Origin: an uncultured Lachnospiraceae bacterium
GTDB lineage: Bacteria; Bacillota; Clostridia; Lachnospirales; Lachnospiraceae
DNA length: 55,907 bases
Reading direction: 5' to 3'
Assembly (NCBI GenBank): GCA_910577645.1
Contig: CAJTOL010000009.1
Span: forward strand, 56,917 to 112,823
The translations under genes were made by a program, and so were the position numbers. The notes beneath the pieces are model-generated. The model searched no databases. It saw only the letters and a program-made list of their open reading frames with translations, and was not told the origin of the DNA. Below, piece by piece: positions 32,411 through 40,668 of the stretch (position 1 is the first letter of the stretch; every line of letters starts with the position of its first letter).

Positions 32411-33652
32411 TTACCGCTTTAAAACTAAATGCTGAGGAAGTCCGTTTACCATAAAGGGTTGGTAATCCCCCTGGATCAGCGGCTCTATGTAGTTAATAAA
32501 CTCTTCTGTCACATAATTGCCCTCTTTGTTAATCCAGCTTCTGGGAACCAGCTTCTCATTATTGGCGATGCGGTGGACATCATAAATACCCGCCGCACTC
32601 ATATAGGGATCATCCGCAATTCGGTCAATTACTACCATTTTTCCCGTATCTCCCTCATCTGCTGCTTTCACTGCAGCACCGCCTACCATAAAGGCCTCGT
32701 TAACATCTACTCTGGAAGCCATATGGGAGGCGCTTCTCTGAAGAGTGGAAAATTCTACGCTTCTGGTTTTACAGCCAATCTCAGCTCCCATAAAGCTGGC
32801 CAGATACGCAGCCGTACCCTGAAGCTGCTTGTGGCCGAATGCATCCACGTACTCCCCGCCGCCAGACAATTCACATACATAGCGGCCGTCTGCCAGCTTA
32901 ATTCCCTCGGAAACGGCAATAACAATGGAACTTTTCTTCTTTAACAGATCCTGAACCTTCTTTAAGCACTTATCCAAATCAAAAGGAACCTCGGGAAGAT
33001 AAATCAGATCCGGCCCCTCACATTCCTCTGTCCTGGCCAGCGCAGTAGCACCGGTAAGCCAGCCTGCATTACGGCCCATTATTTCGATAATGGTAATCAT
33101 ATTCTTATTATAAGTAAGCCCCAGGGCATCCCGGATAATCTCCTTGGTGGATGCGCCGATATACTTGGCAGCGCTGCCAAAGCCGGGAGTGTGGTCTGTC
33201 AAAGCCAGATCGTTGTCAATAGTCTTGGGAACGCCTAAGAACTTTTGATTATATCCCTTTACAATGGCGTAATCAGACAGCTTTTTAATCGTATCCATAG
33301 AATCGTTGCCGCCGATATAGATAAATACTTCAATATTCAGCTTATCTAAAATCATAAAAATCTTCTCATAAACCTCTGGATTGGTATGAATTTCCGGAAG
33401 CTTATAACGGCAGGAACCTAAAAATGCAGAAGGAGTCCTCTTTAACAGCTCAATATCCATATCTGAATGGATTTGGCTAGATAAATCTACATACTGCTCA
33501 TCTAACAGCCCCTGAATTCCGTGAAGCATACCATAAACCTTGTGGAAGCCTCTCTCCTTGGCAGTTTTATATACTCCTGCCAGACTGGAGTTAATGACAG
33601 AGGTAGGGCCTCCGGATTGTCCTACAATAATATTTCTCTTTTTTGATGCCAT
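32411..33652 (-). CDS. 6-phosphofructokinase, predicted pyrophosphate-dependent
   Basis: A 413-residue PfkA-superfamily enzyme phosphorylating fructose 6-phosphate. Family motifs are GQSGGPTSVINSS at the N-terminus, IGGNDSMDT (residues about 113-121), PKTIDNDLALTDHTPGFGSAA and EIMGRNAGWLTG. Asp117 replaces the Gly of ATP enzymes (GGDGS) and Lys143 replaces Gly in PGTIDND; both are the accepted signature of PPi-dependent enzymes. Asn116 replaces the usual Asp of that motif. The ATG at 33652 follows GGGGAGA; the much longer upstream frame contains the promoter. Confidence 0.88.
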   Translation of the reverse strand: MASKKRNIIVGQSGGPTSVINSSLAGVYKTAKERGFHKVYGMLHGIQGLLDEQYVDLSSQIHSDMDIELLKRTPSAFLGSCRYKLPEIHTNPEVYEKIFMILDKLNIEVFIYIGGNDSMDTIKKLSDYAIVKGYNQKFLGVPKTIDNDLALTDHTPGFGSAAKYIGASTKEIIRDALGLTYNKNMITIIEIMGRNAGWLTGATALARTEECEGPDLIYLPEVPFDLDKCLKKVQDLLKKKSSIVIAVSEGIKLADGRYVCELSGGGEYVDAFGHKQLQGTAAYLASFMGAEIGCKTRSVEFSTLQRSASHMASRVDVNEAFMVGGAAVKAADEGDTGKMVVIDRIADDPYMSAAGIYDVHRIANNEKLVPRSWINKEGNYVTEEFINYIEPLIQGDYQPFMVNGLPQHLVLKR

Positions 33653-33688
33653 AGCAAAATCTCCCCTTATCGTTAAAACTTCCTTACT

Positions 33689-33717
33689 ATTATAGCAAAG
33701 AGGTCCATTCTTTTCAA
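33689..33717 (-). promoter_or_regulatory. Promoter of the phosphofructokinase gene
   Basis: Minus-strand TTGAAA (33717-33712) and TATAAT (33694-33689), spacer 17. Confidence 0.75.
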
Positions 33718-33870
33718 CCAGTATTTCGTCATTCTGTATGGTTTTGTTTTTCTTTATATGTTTTCTTTGTATACTTTTCACTTTTGTCAAAACTATTGCA
33801 TTTTTTCTGTACAATTCCTCTTCTTTCTTTTAAATTTGTCAAATTATCCAAAAAACTTGGAAAATAATCA

Positions 33871-33899
33871 TTGACACTTTCCTTATAATGTGGTATTAT
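33871..33899 (+). promoter_or_regulatory. Promoter of tRNA-Trp
   Basis: TTGACA at 33871-33876 and TATTAT at 33894-33899 with a 17-base spacer, 37 bases before the tRNA. Confidence 0.8.
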
Positions 33900-33936
33900 A
33901 ATCAAGCACGAGGCAAGAATTGTTGCAGAGTGTTAA

Positions 33937-34007
33937 AGGGGAATAGTTCAATGGTAGAGCAGCGGTCTCCAAAACCGTAGATGGGGGTTCGAGCCCCTCT
34001 TCCCCTG
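33937..34007 (+). tRNA. tRNA-Trp (anticodon CCA)
   Basis: A 71-base tRNA with acceptor arms AGGGGAA (33937-33943) and TTCCCCT (34000-34006), discriminator G, D-arm with TTCAATGGTAGAGCA, anticodon loop CTCCAAA giving anticodon CCA, and T-loop GGTTCGAGCC. The 3' CCA is not encoded. It has its own promoter and terminator. Confidence 0.95.
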
Positions 34008-34051
34008 TTTCCTTTGGGAAGAAATTATAAAGTGTGGAAAAGTGTGAGGGG

Positions 34052-34087
34052 AAATCCTGAAGTTCAAAAGAGCTTCAGGATTTTTTC
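34052..34087 (+). terminator. Terminator of tRNA-Trp
   Basis: An 11-bp stem (34052-34062 with 34073-34083), a 10-base loop and a run of T. Confidence 0.85.
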
Positions 34088-34103
34088 TACTTTCATTCAG
34101 AAA

Positions 34104-34139
34104 GGCGATTGCCTCTGCTGTTACAACAGAGCAATCGCC
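34104..34139 (-). terminator. Terminator overlapping the 3' end of radA
   Basis: An inverted repeat of about 13 bp with one bulged base (GGCGATTGC...GCAATCGCC arms) spans the radA stop codon; the minus-strand tail is only briefly T-rich. Confidence 0.6.
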
Positions 34140-35527
34140 TCTTTTACATTGCTGACTCCAATCAGCCGGATTTTGTCCCGGGGCTTCAGCTTTTCCAGTG
34201 AAATTTTGGGCAGTATACAGGTGGTAAAGCCCAGTTTTATGGCTTCATTTACCCTTTGCTCTACCATGGATACAGCACGAACCTCTCCGGAAAGCCCTAC
34301 CTCCCCAAAAAGGATCCATCCCGGATCCACAGGACGATCCTTGTAGCTGGAGATTAATGCCATCACAATAGCCAGATCCAGAGCAGGTTCATTCATCCGG
34401 ATGCCTCCGGCAATGTTTACATAAGCATCAAATCTGGCCAGATCATACCGGCACCGTTTTTCCAAAACTGCCATTAAAAGATTTACCCGGTTGTAGTCCG
34501 TGCCGGCAGCCGTCCTCCTGGGCATACCGAAATTAGTCTCAGTTACCAGAGCCTGAACCTCTAAAAGAATCGGCCTGGTTCCCTCTATAGAGCAGGCCAC
34601 AACAGCCCCTGAGGCATCTTCCGGACGCCCTGACAACATATATTCGGAAGGGTTTTCTACCTCCGCAAGCCCTTCCTCCCTCATCTCAAATACCCCTATT
34701 TCATTGGTGGAGCCAAACCTGTTTTTCACTCCCCTCAGGATCCGATAGGAGGCGTGACGGTCTCCCTCAAAGTAAAGCACTGTATCTACCATGTGCTCTA
34801 ACACCCTGGGACCTGCCACCACCCCTTCTTTTGTCACATGGCCCACAATAAAAATTGTAATGCCAAATCCCTTTGCAATCTGCATCAGAAGGTTGGTAGA
34901 CTCCCTTACCTGGCTTACGCTTCCAGGCGCAGAAGTCACCTCTTCCCGAAACATGGTCTGAATAGAGTCAATAACCACGATTTCCGGCTTTTCTTCCCCT
35001 AAGATTCCTTCAATAAGTTCCAGGTTTGTTTCACACAGAAACTTTAGTTCCCCGGTTACCTCCCCAATCCGGTTGGCCCGAAGCTTAATTTGTTTTAAAG
35101 ACTCCTCCCCGGATATGTATAAAACCTTTTTCCCACTGCCAGCCAGGTTGCGGCAGACCTGAAGGAGAAGGGTGGATTTGCCGATGCCCGGATCCCCTCC
35201 CACCAGCACCAGAGAACCGCTTACAATGCCGTCACCCAGCACTCTGTCCAGTTCCAAAAGTCCGGTAGAAACTCTGTCCTTTTCCTCCACCGATATTTCC
35301 GATAAAAGAGCCGGCCGGCCGTGAGATTCCTTCCCCACGCCGAATCTTCCTTCTAATCCACCAAAATTGCGGGAAGCCGCAAGGCCCAGGCCCCGCGGCT
35401 CCTTTTTCTCAATCGGTTCTTCTACAAAAGTATTCCACTCTCTGCATCCCGGACACTGCCCCATCCATTTGGAGGACTCATATCCACATTCCCTGCAGAA
35501 AAATGCAGTTGTCTTTCCTTTTGCCAT
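34121..35527 (-). CDS. radA: DNA repair protein RadA
   Basis: A 468-residue RadA/Sms: N-terminal C4 zinc finger (CRECGYESSKWMGQCPGC), RecA-like ATPase with Walker A GDPGIGKST, the diagnostic KNRFGSTNEIGVFEM motif, and a C-terminal Lon-protease-like domain (GGIRMNEPALDLAIV, LFGEVGLSGEVRAV). It is a branch-migration helicase working with RecA in recombination. ATG 35527 follows the upstream gene by three bases, so the two share a transcript. No disA gene, a frequent neighbour, is adjacent. Confidence 0.95.
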   Translation of the reverse strand: MAKGKTTAFFCRECGYESSKWMGQCPGCREWNTFVEEPIEKKEPRGLGLAASRNFGGLEGRFGVGKESHGRPALLSEISVEEKDRVSTGLLELDRVLGDGIVSGSLVLVGGDPGIGKSTLLLQVCRNLAGSGKKVLYISGEESLKQIKLRANRIGEVTGELKFLCETNLELIEGILGEEKPEIVVIDSIQTMFREEVTSAPGSVSQVRESTNLLMQIAKGFGITIFIVGHVTKEGVVAGPRVLEHMVDTVLYFEGDRHASYRILRGVKNRFGSTNEIGVFEMREEGLAEVENPSEYMLSGRPEDASGAVVACSIEGTRPILLEVQALVTETNFGMPRRTAAGTDYNRVNLLMAVLEKRCRYDLARFDAYVNIAGGIRMNEPALDLAIVMALISSYKDRPVDPGWILFGEVGLSGEVRAVSMVEQRVNEAIKLGFTTCILPKISLEKLKPRDKIRLIGVSNVKEAIALL

Positions 35528-35530
35528 ATA

Positions 35531-35941
35531 CTATCTCTTTTCCACACGGATGGTGGCGGCAGAACCTTCCCCAAGCTCCACACTGACTACCAGCTTGCCG
35601 CTCATATTGGTCTTCATATCCCCTGCGGACATGCCGTCTACAAAAACTTCATAGTCGGTATCATCCTCCAACTGGATAGTAAGCTGGGCATCCTTATCTC
35701 CTTTTACCACACAGGTACAGCCTTTGTCTGTTACCTTCAGATTCTCTACCGTGGTTCCAGGTACAGATTCATAGACAAACATACCGTTTCTCTCTAACTT
35801 GGTTATCTCAGAATAAGTCTTTACTTTATATAAATCTCCCTGATGTTCAAAATTATCTAATTTTCCTTTTACCGATAATTTGTAATCTCCAAAGGTAATG
35901 CTTCCGTCAGCTTCGCTGCGGATTAATTCATTTGCAGGCAT
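35531..35941 (-). CDS. Conserved hypothetical protein upstream of radA
   Basis: A 136-residue protein, mostly predicted beta strands (SITFGDYKLSVKGKL, YKVKTYSEITKLERNG, LTIQLEDDTDYEVFVDG), without signal peptide, membrane helix or recognised motif. Proteins of this kind in Lachnospiraceae have been loosely labelled endosialidase; I see no support for that. It starts at 35941 after AAGGAGGAT and ends three bases before radA, indicating co-expression. Confidence 0.7.
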   Translation of the reverse strand: MPANELIRSEADGSITFGDYKLSVKGKLDNFEHQGDLYKVKTYSEITKLERNGMFVYESVPGTTVENLKVTDKGCTCVVKGDKDAQLTIQLEDDTDYEVFVDGMSAGDMKTNMSGKLVVSVELGEGSAATIRVEKR

Positions 35942-36061
35942 TTCTTCATCCTCCTTGTGTATGTTAGAGACATTATAACATTTTCTCTTATAAATTTCTA
36001 GCAGTTTGTCACAAACCCTGACAGAAAATTAACCGTTCAGATGGGGAATTTGATATGCAGG

Positions 36062-38527
36062 TCAGTTTTTACATATTTCAACTGCCACAGAAAATCCCAG
36101 GCCTTCCCCGTCCGGGATTACCTCCACCTCATCCCCCACCTTGACAGTGCCGTCTAAAACGGCCTCTGCCAGCTTGTCTTCCAGCAAATTCTGAATGGTG
36201 CGGCGCAGGGGACGGGCCCCGTATTTCTCGTCATAGCCTTTTTCCACTAAAAGCTCTTTCGCCTGGCCGGTCACATTCAGGCTGATATCCATCTGTTCCC
36301 TGGCCCGCTTGGTAATGGACTTTAACATAATGGTGACGATTTCCTTCATATGGTCTTTGTTAAGCTGGTGGAATACAATAATGTCATCAATCCGGTTTAA
36401 AAACTCCGGCTTAAACAGCCGCTTTACCTCGTCCATGACCCTTCCCTTCATAAAAGCGTAATTTTCCTTTTCGTCATTGGCAGAAGCAAAACCCAGCCGT
36501 TTGGGAGAGATAATATTTTCCGCTCCCGCATTGGAGGTCATAATTAAAATGGTGTTCTTAAAATCAATCTTTCTTCCCTGGGCATCGGTAATATGACCGT
36601 CGTCCAGCACCTGAAGAAGGATGTTAAATACATCCGGATGAGCCTTTTCCACCTCGTCAAAAAGAATAACCGAGTAGGGATTTCTCCGGACCTTTTCACT
36701 TAACTGCCCGCCTTCCTCATATCCTACATATCCTGGCGGGGAACCAATCATCTTGGACACGCTGTGCTTTTCCATATACTCGGACATATCTACCCGGATC
36801 AGGGCGTTTTCCGTGCCGAACATGGCCTCTGCCAAAGCCTTGCACAATTCCGTTTTTCCCACGCCCGTAGGGCCTAAGAACAAGAAGGAACCAATGGGCC
36901 TCTTGGGATCTTTTAAACCTACCCTGCCTCTTCGAATGGCCTTGGAGACTGCCACCACGGCTTCCTCCTGTCCTACTACTCGTTCATGGAGAATAGATTC
37001 TAATTTCTTTAAACGCTCCGACTCCTCTTCCTCCAGCTTACGCACCGGAATTTTAGTCCATCCGGCTACCACATCTGCAATTTCGTTTTCATCTACAATT
37101 CTTGGACGGCTGTTTCTCTCCTTCTCCCACTTTCCACGGATCTTTTCTATCTTTTCCCGTTTCTTTTCTTGCTTCTTCTTAATATCTCCGGCCTTTTCGT
37201 AGGCTTCCGTCCGGATGGCATTCTCCTTTTGCTTTTCCAGAGCATTGATCTCTTCTTCCAGATCCTTAATCTCCGGCGGCTCCGCAAAGCCCGCCAAACG
37301 TACCTTGGAAGAGGCCTCGTCGATTAGATCGATAGCCTTGTCCGGCAGGAAGCGGTCATTGATATACCGGGCCGAAAGCTTAACCGAAGCCTCCAAAGCC
37401 TCGTCCGTAATCGTTACCTTGTGATGGCTCTCATACCGGCCCTTTAACCCCCGCAAAATCTCCACGGCTTCCGCCTCTGTAGGTTCCTCCACCGTAACCG
37501 GCTGGAAGCGGCGCTCTAAAGCTGAATCCTTTTCAATATATTTGCGGTATTCCTCCACAGTGGTGGCGCCGATGAGCTGTAACTCCCCTCTTGCCAGGGA
37601 TGGCTTTAAGATGTTGGAGGCATCCAGAGCCCCTTCTGCTCCGCCTGCCCCGATAATGGTGTGTATCTCGTCAATAAACAGGAGAACTCCCCCATCATTT
37701 GTCACCTCGGAGATCACCCGTTTAATCCGCTCTTCAAATTCCCCCCGGTATTTTGAGCCCGCAACCATGCCGGAAAGATCCAGGGTCATAACCCTTTTAT
37801 CCGCAATGGTTTCCGGCACTTCCCCGGAAGCAATCAGCTGGGCCAGTCCTTCCACCACCGCTGTCTTTCCCACGCCGGGCTCGCCTATGAGACAAGGATT
37901 GTTTTTGGTACGGCGGCTTAAGATCTGAACCACTCTCTGCATTTCACCTTGACGGCCGATTACCGGATCCAGTTTCCCGTCCCTTGCCAGGGCGGTTAAA
38001 TCTCTGCTGTAAGCATCCAGGGTAGGAGTCTCCTTCTTTCCTCTGGATGACCTCCCATTCATAGCTTCCTCCCTGGCCGCCTGAGGAGCATCCTCCCCCA
38101 TGGCCACCAGAAGATCTACATTCAGCTTCTGAGCGCTAATCCCCATGGTATTTAAAAGCCGGGAAGCCACACAGTCCCCCTCCCGGATTAAGGCTAAAAG
38201 CAAATGCTCCGTACCGATAAGGGGAGCCTTAAACCGGATGGCCTCCCGGTAGCTGTTTTCCAAAACCCGGGTGGCGCTGGGAGTATAGGTGCCCCGCTCC
38301 GCCAGCCCAATGGCGTTGTCCGGAGTAATCAGCTGGCTTATGAGGCTTAACACCTTTTTCTCATCCACCCCATTTTCTATTAACACTCTGGCGGCTACTC
38401 CGCTTCCCTCTCTAAGAAGCCCCAAAAGCAGGTGCTCGGTGCCCACATAGCTGCGCCCCAGCTCCCTGGCGGCATCCACAGCCAGGCCAATGGCTTCCCT
38501 GGCCTTAGCAGTAAAACGTTCTATCAT
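36062..38527 (-). CDS. clpC: ATP-dependent Clp protease ATPase ClpC
   Basis: An 821-residue Hsp100 unfoldase: two Clp_N repeats (about 1-145, with YVGTEHLLLGLLREG and GTEHLLLALIREG), AAA-1 with Walker A GEPGVGKTAV, a middle coiled coil with a UVR-like Lys/Glu-rich stretch (about 420-470), AAA-2 with Walker A GPTGVGKTEL and FDEVEKAH, and a C-terminal D2-small domain. It feeds substrates, including McsB arginine-phosphorylated proteins, to ClpP. It is last in the gntR-mcsA-mcsB-clpC operon, 50 bases after mcsB. Length is typical. Confidence 0.96.
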   Translation of the reverse strand: MIERFTAKAREAIGLAVDAARELGRSYVGTEHLLLGLLREGSGVAARVLIENGVDEKKVLSLISQLITPDNAIGLAERGTYTPSATRVLENSYREAIRFKAPLIGTEHLLLALIREGDCVASRLLNTMGISAQKLNVDLLVAMGEDAPQAAREEAMNGRSSRGKKETPTLDAYSRDLTALARDGKLDPVIGRQGEMQRVVQILSRRTKNNPCLIGEPGVGKTAVVEGLAQLIASGEVPETIADKRVMTLDLSGMVAGSKYRGEFEERIKRVISEVTNDGGVLLFIDEIHTIIGAGGAEGALDASNILKPSLARGELQLIGATTVEEYRKYIEKDSALERRFQPVTVEEPTEAEAVEILRGLKGRYESHHKVTITDEALEASVKLSARYINDRFLPDKAIDLIDEASSKVRLAGFAEPPEIKDLEEEINALEKQKENAIRTEAYEKAGDIKKKQEKKREKIEKIRGKWEKERNSRPRIVDENEIADVVAGWTKIPVRKLEEEESERLKKLESILHERVVGQEEAVVAVSKAIRRGRVGLKDPKRPIGSFLFLGPTGVGKTELCKALAEAMFGTENALIRVDMSEYMEKHSVSKMIGSPPGYVGYEEGGQLSEKVRRNPYSVILFDEVEKAHPDVFNILLQVLDDGHITDAQGRKIDFKNTILIMTSNAGAENIISPKRLGFASANDEKENYAFMKGRVMDEVKRLFKPEFLNRIDDIIVFHQLNKDHMKEIVTIMLKSITKRAREQMDISLNVTGQAKELLVEKGYDEKYGARPLRRTIQNLLEDKLAEAVLDGTVKVGDEVEVIPDGEGLGFSVAVEICKN

Positions 38528-38577
38528 AATAATTTTTGTCCTCCTGAAATGTTGTGACTTTTAAGTGAAAATCGGGT

Positions 38578-39627
38578 CTATTCCTGCTCCGCAAGCTTTG
38601 GAAGCTCAGTACGAAGATAAGCGGCTCTGGCTACATCTAACTCTTCCTGGCTTAAAGGCTTATGGGACAGCTTCTGTAAATTGGCATTCTGAATCCCTAA
38701 CATCAGCCGGTAAACAGAACACGGCTCTTCCCCGTGGATCAGGCCGTCTGTTATTCCGGCCATAAGCTGGGACAGAAAAATCATAGCATCCTTTTTGGCC
38801 AGCCGTCTGGCATACTTGAGAACGCCGTAGGACTTGTAAGCCTCGTCCTCTCGTTCCAGCCGGTGGTTTTCCAAAGCCAGCTTCCGTACCTTTTTCTCCT
38901 GGCCATCCAATTGCCTGGCAATCTTGGTAACCAGCTCAATAATCTCCTTCTCATTCTGGCCCAGGGTTTTCTGGTTGGCAATCTCATAAAGGGCGCCGTA
39001 GTTGTCGCTTCCCTCCCCATATACTCCCCGAATGCTGACGCCAAAACGGCTCATCTCTGCCAGAAGGTTCTGAAACTTTTTTCCCATGGAAAGGGTAGGC
39101 AGGTGAAGCACCACCGAAGCCCGAAGCCCGGTGCCCACATTAGTGGGGTAAGAGGTAAGATATCCGTATTTCTCATCAAAGGCATAGGAGAAGCGGGTAT
39201 TTACATAATCGTCCAGCTTATCCGCCCTCTGCCACAGCTCATCCAGATGAAATCCCGGAGCCAGAACCTGAATCCGGATATGATCATCCCCGTTTAAAAT
39301 AAAGCTGGTGCTTTCGTCCTCTGATATAATAATGCCAGTAGGACTTTTCTTGGCTACAGTGCCGGAATTTAAAATTCTTCTTTCTCTGAGAGCCAGTCGG
39401 TCCAGCTCTTTTAAATCTTCTAAATAAGCGTATTCATAAGGCAGCCCGTCATCTTCCTGCAAATCCTTAAGCCCCGTTTCCAGACGGCTTATCAGCTCTC
39501 TGCTGTCCGGATCGGAAAGTTTTTGAGGAAACTGGTACGCTTCCCAGTTTCTGGCCAGCCGCACCCGGCTGTATACCACATTGCCTGCAGAAGTCTCTGC
39601 CTTCTCAAACCACCTAAGCATCGGCAT
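38578..39627 (-). CDS. mcsB: Protein-arginine kinase McsB
   Basis: A 349-residue ATP:guanido phosphotransferase-domain kinase that phosphorylates arginines on damaged proteins and marks them for ClpCP. Visible motifs are VYSRVRLARNWEAYQFP, GIIISEDESTSFILNGDDHIRIQ around the nucleotide site, and YLTSYPTNVGTGLRASVVLHLP, which contains the conserved CPTN-like loop with Ser-Tyr before PTN instead of Cys. It overlaps mcsA by 14 bases, consistent with complex formation. Confidence 0.94.
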   Translation of the reverse strand: MPMLRWFEKAETSAGNVVYSRVRLARNWEAYQFPQKLSDPDSRELISRLETGLKDLQEDDGLPYEYAYLEDLKELDRLALRERRILNSGTVAKKSPTGIIISEDESTSFILNGDDHIRIQVLAPGFHLDELWQRADKLDDYVNTRFSYAFDEKYGYLTSYPTNVGTGLRASVVLHLPTLSMGKKFQNLLAEMSRFGVSIRGVYGEGSDNYGALYEIANQKTLGQNEKEIIELVTKIARQLDGQEKKVRKLALENHRLEREDEAYKSYGVLKYARRLAKKDAMIFLSQLMAGITDGLIHGEEPCSVYRLMLGIQNANLQKLSHKPLSQEELDVARAAYLRTELPKLAEQE

Positions 39628-40180
39628 TTTCCTCCTTCAAAAGCTCTTTAATCTGATCCCGGTACTGTGCCGCCAGCTCATATTCTTCATCCGATATGGC
39701 AGCCGCCAAACGGGCTTTTAATAAATCAATCTGATCCTTTGAGCTTCTTTCCTGAGAGTCTTCCTGGCTTTTCATCATCTGGGAAGCCGGATGCATCTTC
39801 TGGTATTTGGGATGCTTCCCCACATGGGTGTCCCCTCCCTGAAGCTTCTTAATGCTGTCGCTCATCAGCAAGTCAAATACGCTGTAGCAGTCCAGACAGC
39901 CAAAGCGGCTGTTCTTTACAAACTCCTCATAACTGGTGCCGCAGGTGGGGCATACCACCTGGGACATTTTATCTTCCTCCTGATCCTCTTCTCCTCCAAT
40001 TCCCAAAAGGCCTGAGAGAAGCTTTCCCAGCGGAAATTCTCCATCAAAAATGGCGGAATATCCGGTAAAATCCATCTCCTTGGCACATTGGCTGCAAAGG
40101 TTGTGCTCATTTTTTACCCCGTTAATAATCTCTGTATATTTAATATTCGCCTCGCGAATCCTGCATCTCTCACACAGCAT
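39614..40180 (-). CDS. mcsA: McsA, zinc-finger activator of McsB
   Basis: A 188-residue protein with two zinc-binding cysteine clusters (CERCRI with CSQCAKEM, and CPTCGTSY with CLDCYS) and a C-terminal UVR motif (KARLAAAISDEEYELAAQYRDQIKEL). This is the McsA architecture; it activates the kinase McsB and helps regulate class III heat-shock genes. The start at 40180 is close to the preceding gntR stop. Its 3' end overlaps mcsB. Confidence 0.92.
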   Translation of the reverse strand: MLCERCRIREANIKYTEIINGVKNEHNLCSQCAKEMDFTGYSAIFDGEFPLGKLLSGLLGIGGEEDQEEDKMSQVVCPTCGTSYEEFVKNSRFGCLDCYSVFDLLMSDSIKKLQGGDTHVGKHPKYQKMHPASQMMKSQEDSQERSSKDQIDLLKARLAAAISDEEYELAAQYRDQIKELLKEENADA

Positions 40181-40234
40181 AGCTATCCTCCATAAATAAT
40201 CCCCGGTAAGTTCGGAGATGGTTAATCCTTTCTG

Positions 40235-40609
40235 TCACCGTTTGGTATATGCGTCAAACACCTGGTCTAAAAGCCTGTGGGCCTCCTCCCTGGTTACATC
40301 CCGGCAGATCCCCCTGGCCAGCACCACTTCCAAATCCTGACGCATTTCCTCTAAAGCCTGCATCTTGTCCATGTCCAGACAGATAAACGCACCCTTTCTC
40401 CTGTCCAGCTTCACAAACCCTTCCTGTTTTAATACTGTGTATGCCTTGTTTACCGTATGCATATTAATGCCGATATTGTCTGCAAGCTGCCTCACAGACG
40501 GCAGAGAATCTCCGTCCCGAAGCACCTCCGCCGCAATATCCATAATAATCTGATTGCAGAGCTGCAGATACAGCGCTTCATCGCTGCTGAAATCAATCTT
40601 CCAAAGCAC
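40235..40609 (-). CDS. GntR family regulator, YtrA type
   Basis: A 124-residue regulator: winged-helix GntR domain (ALYLQLCNQIIMDIA, GDSLPSVRQLADNIGINMHTVNKAY, GFVKLDRRKGAFI) with only a short helical C-terminal extension, as in the YtrA subfamily. The GTG at 40609 fits the usual length; the open frame reaches 40672 across the promoter. It precedes mcsA-mcsB-clpC in the place of CtsR, so it probably controls the operon, though its signal is unknown. A palindromic TATAAC-rich element overlaps its promoter, suggesting autoregulation. Confidence 0.85.
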   Translation of the reverse strand: MLWKIDFSSDEALYLQLCNQIIMDIAAEVLRDGDSLPSVRQLADNIGINMHTVNKAYTVLKQEGFVKLDRRKGAFICLDMDKMQALEEMRQDLEVVLARGICRDVTREEAHRLLDQVFDAYTKR

Positions 40610-40627
40610 CTTATCACCATCTTTCGT

Positions 40628-40653
40628 TATAACTGTTATAGTAATCTTATAAC
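40628..40653 (-). promoter_or_regulatory. Putative GntR operator in the mcsA-clpC operon promoter
   Basis: TATAACTGTTATA (40628-40640) is a perfect palindrome, and its right half also pairs with TATAAC at 40648-40653 over a 7-base gap. It lies just downstream of a minus-strand TTGACC at about 40672-40667. YtrA-type regulators bind AT-rich inverted repeats of this kind. Confidence 0.55.
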
Positions 40654-40668
40654 ATTTAGCTAAAATGG

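Noticed and set aside
32429..32944. Plus-strand 171-codon frame inside the phosphofructokinase gene
   Set aside because: The opposite frame encodes a clear enzyme with catalytic motifs; this one has none.
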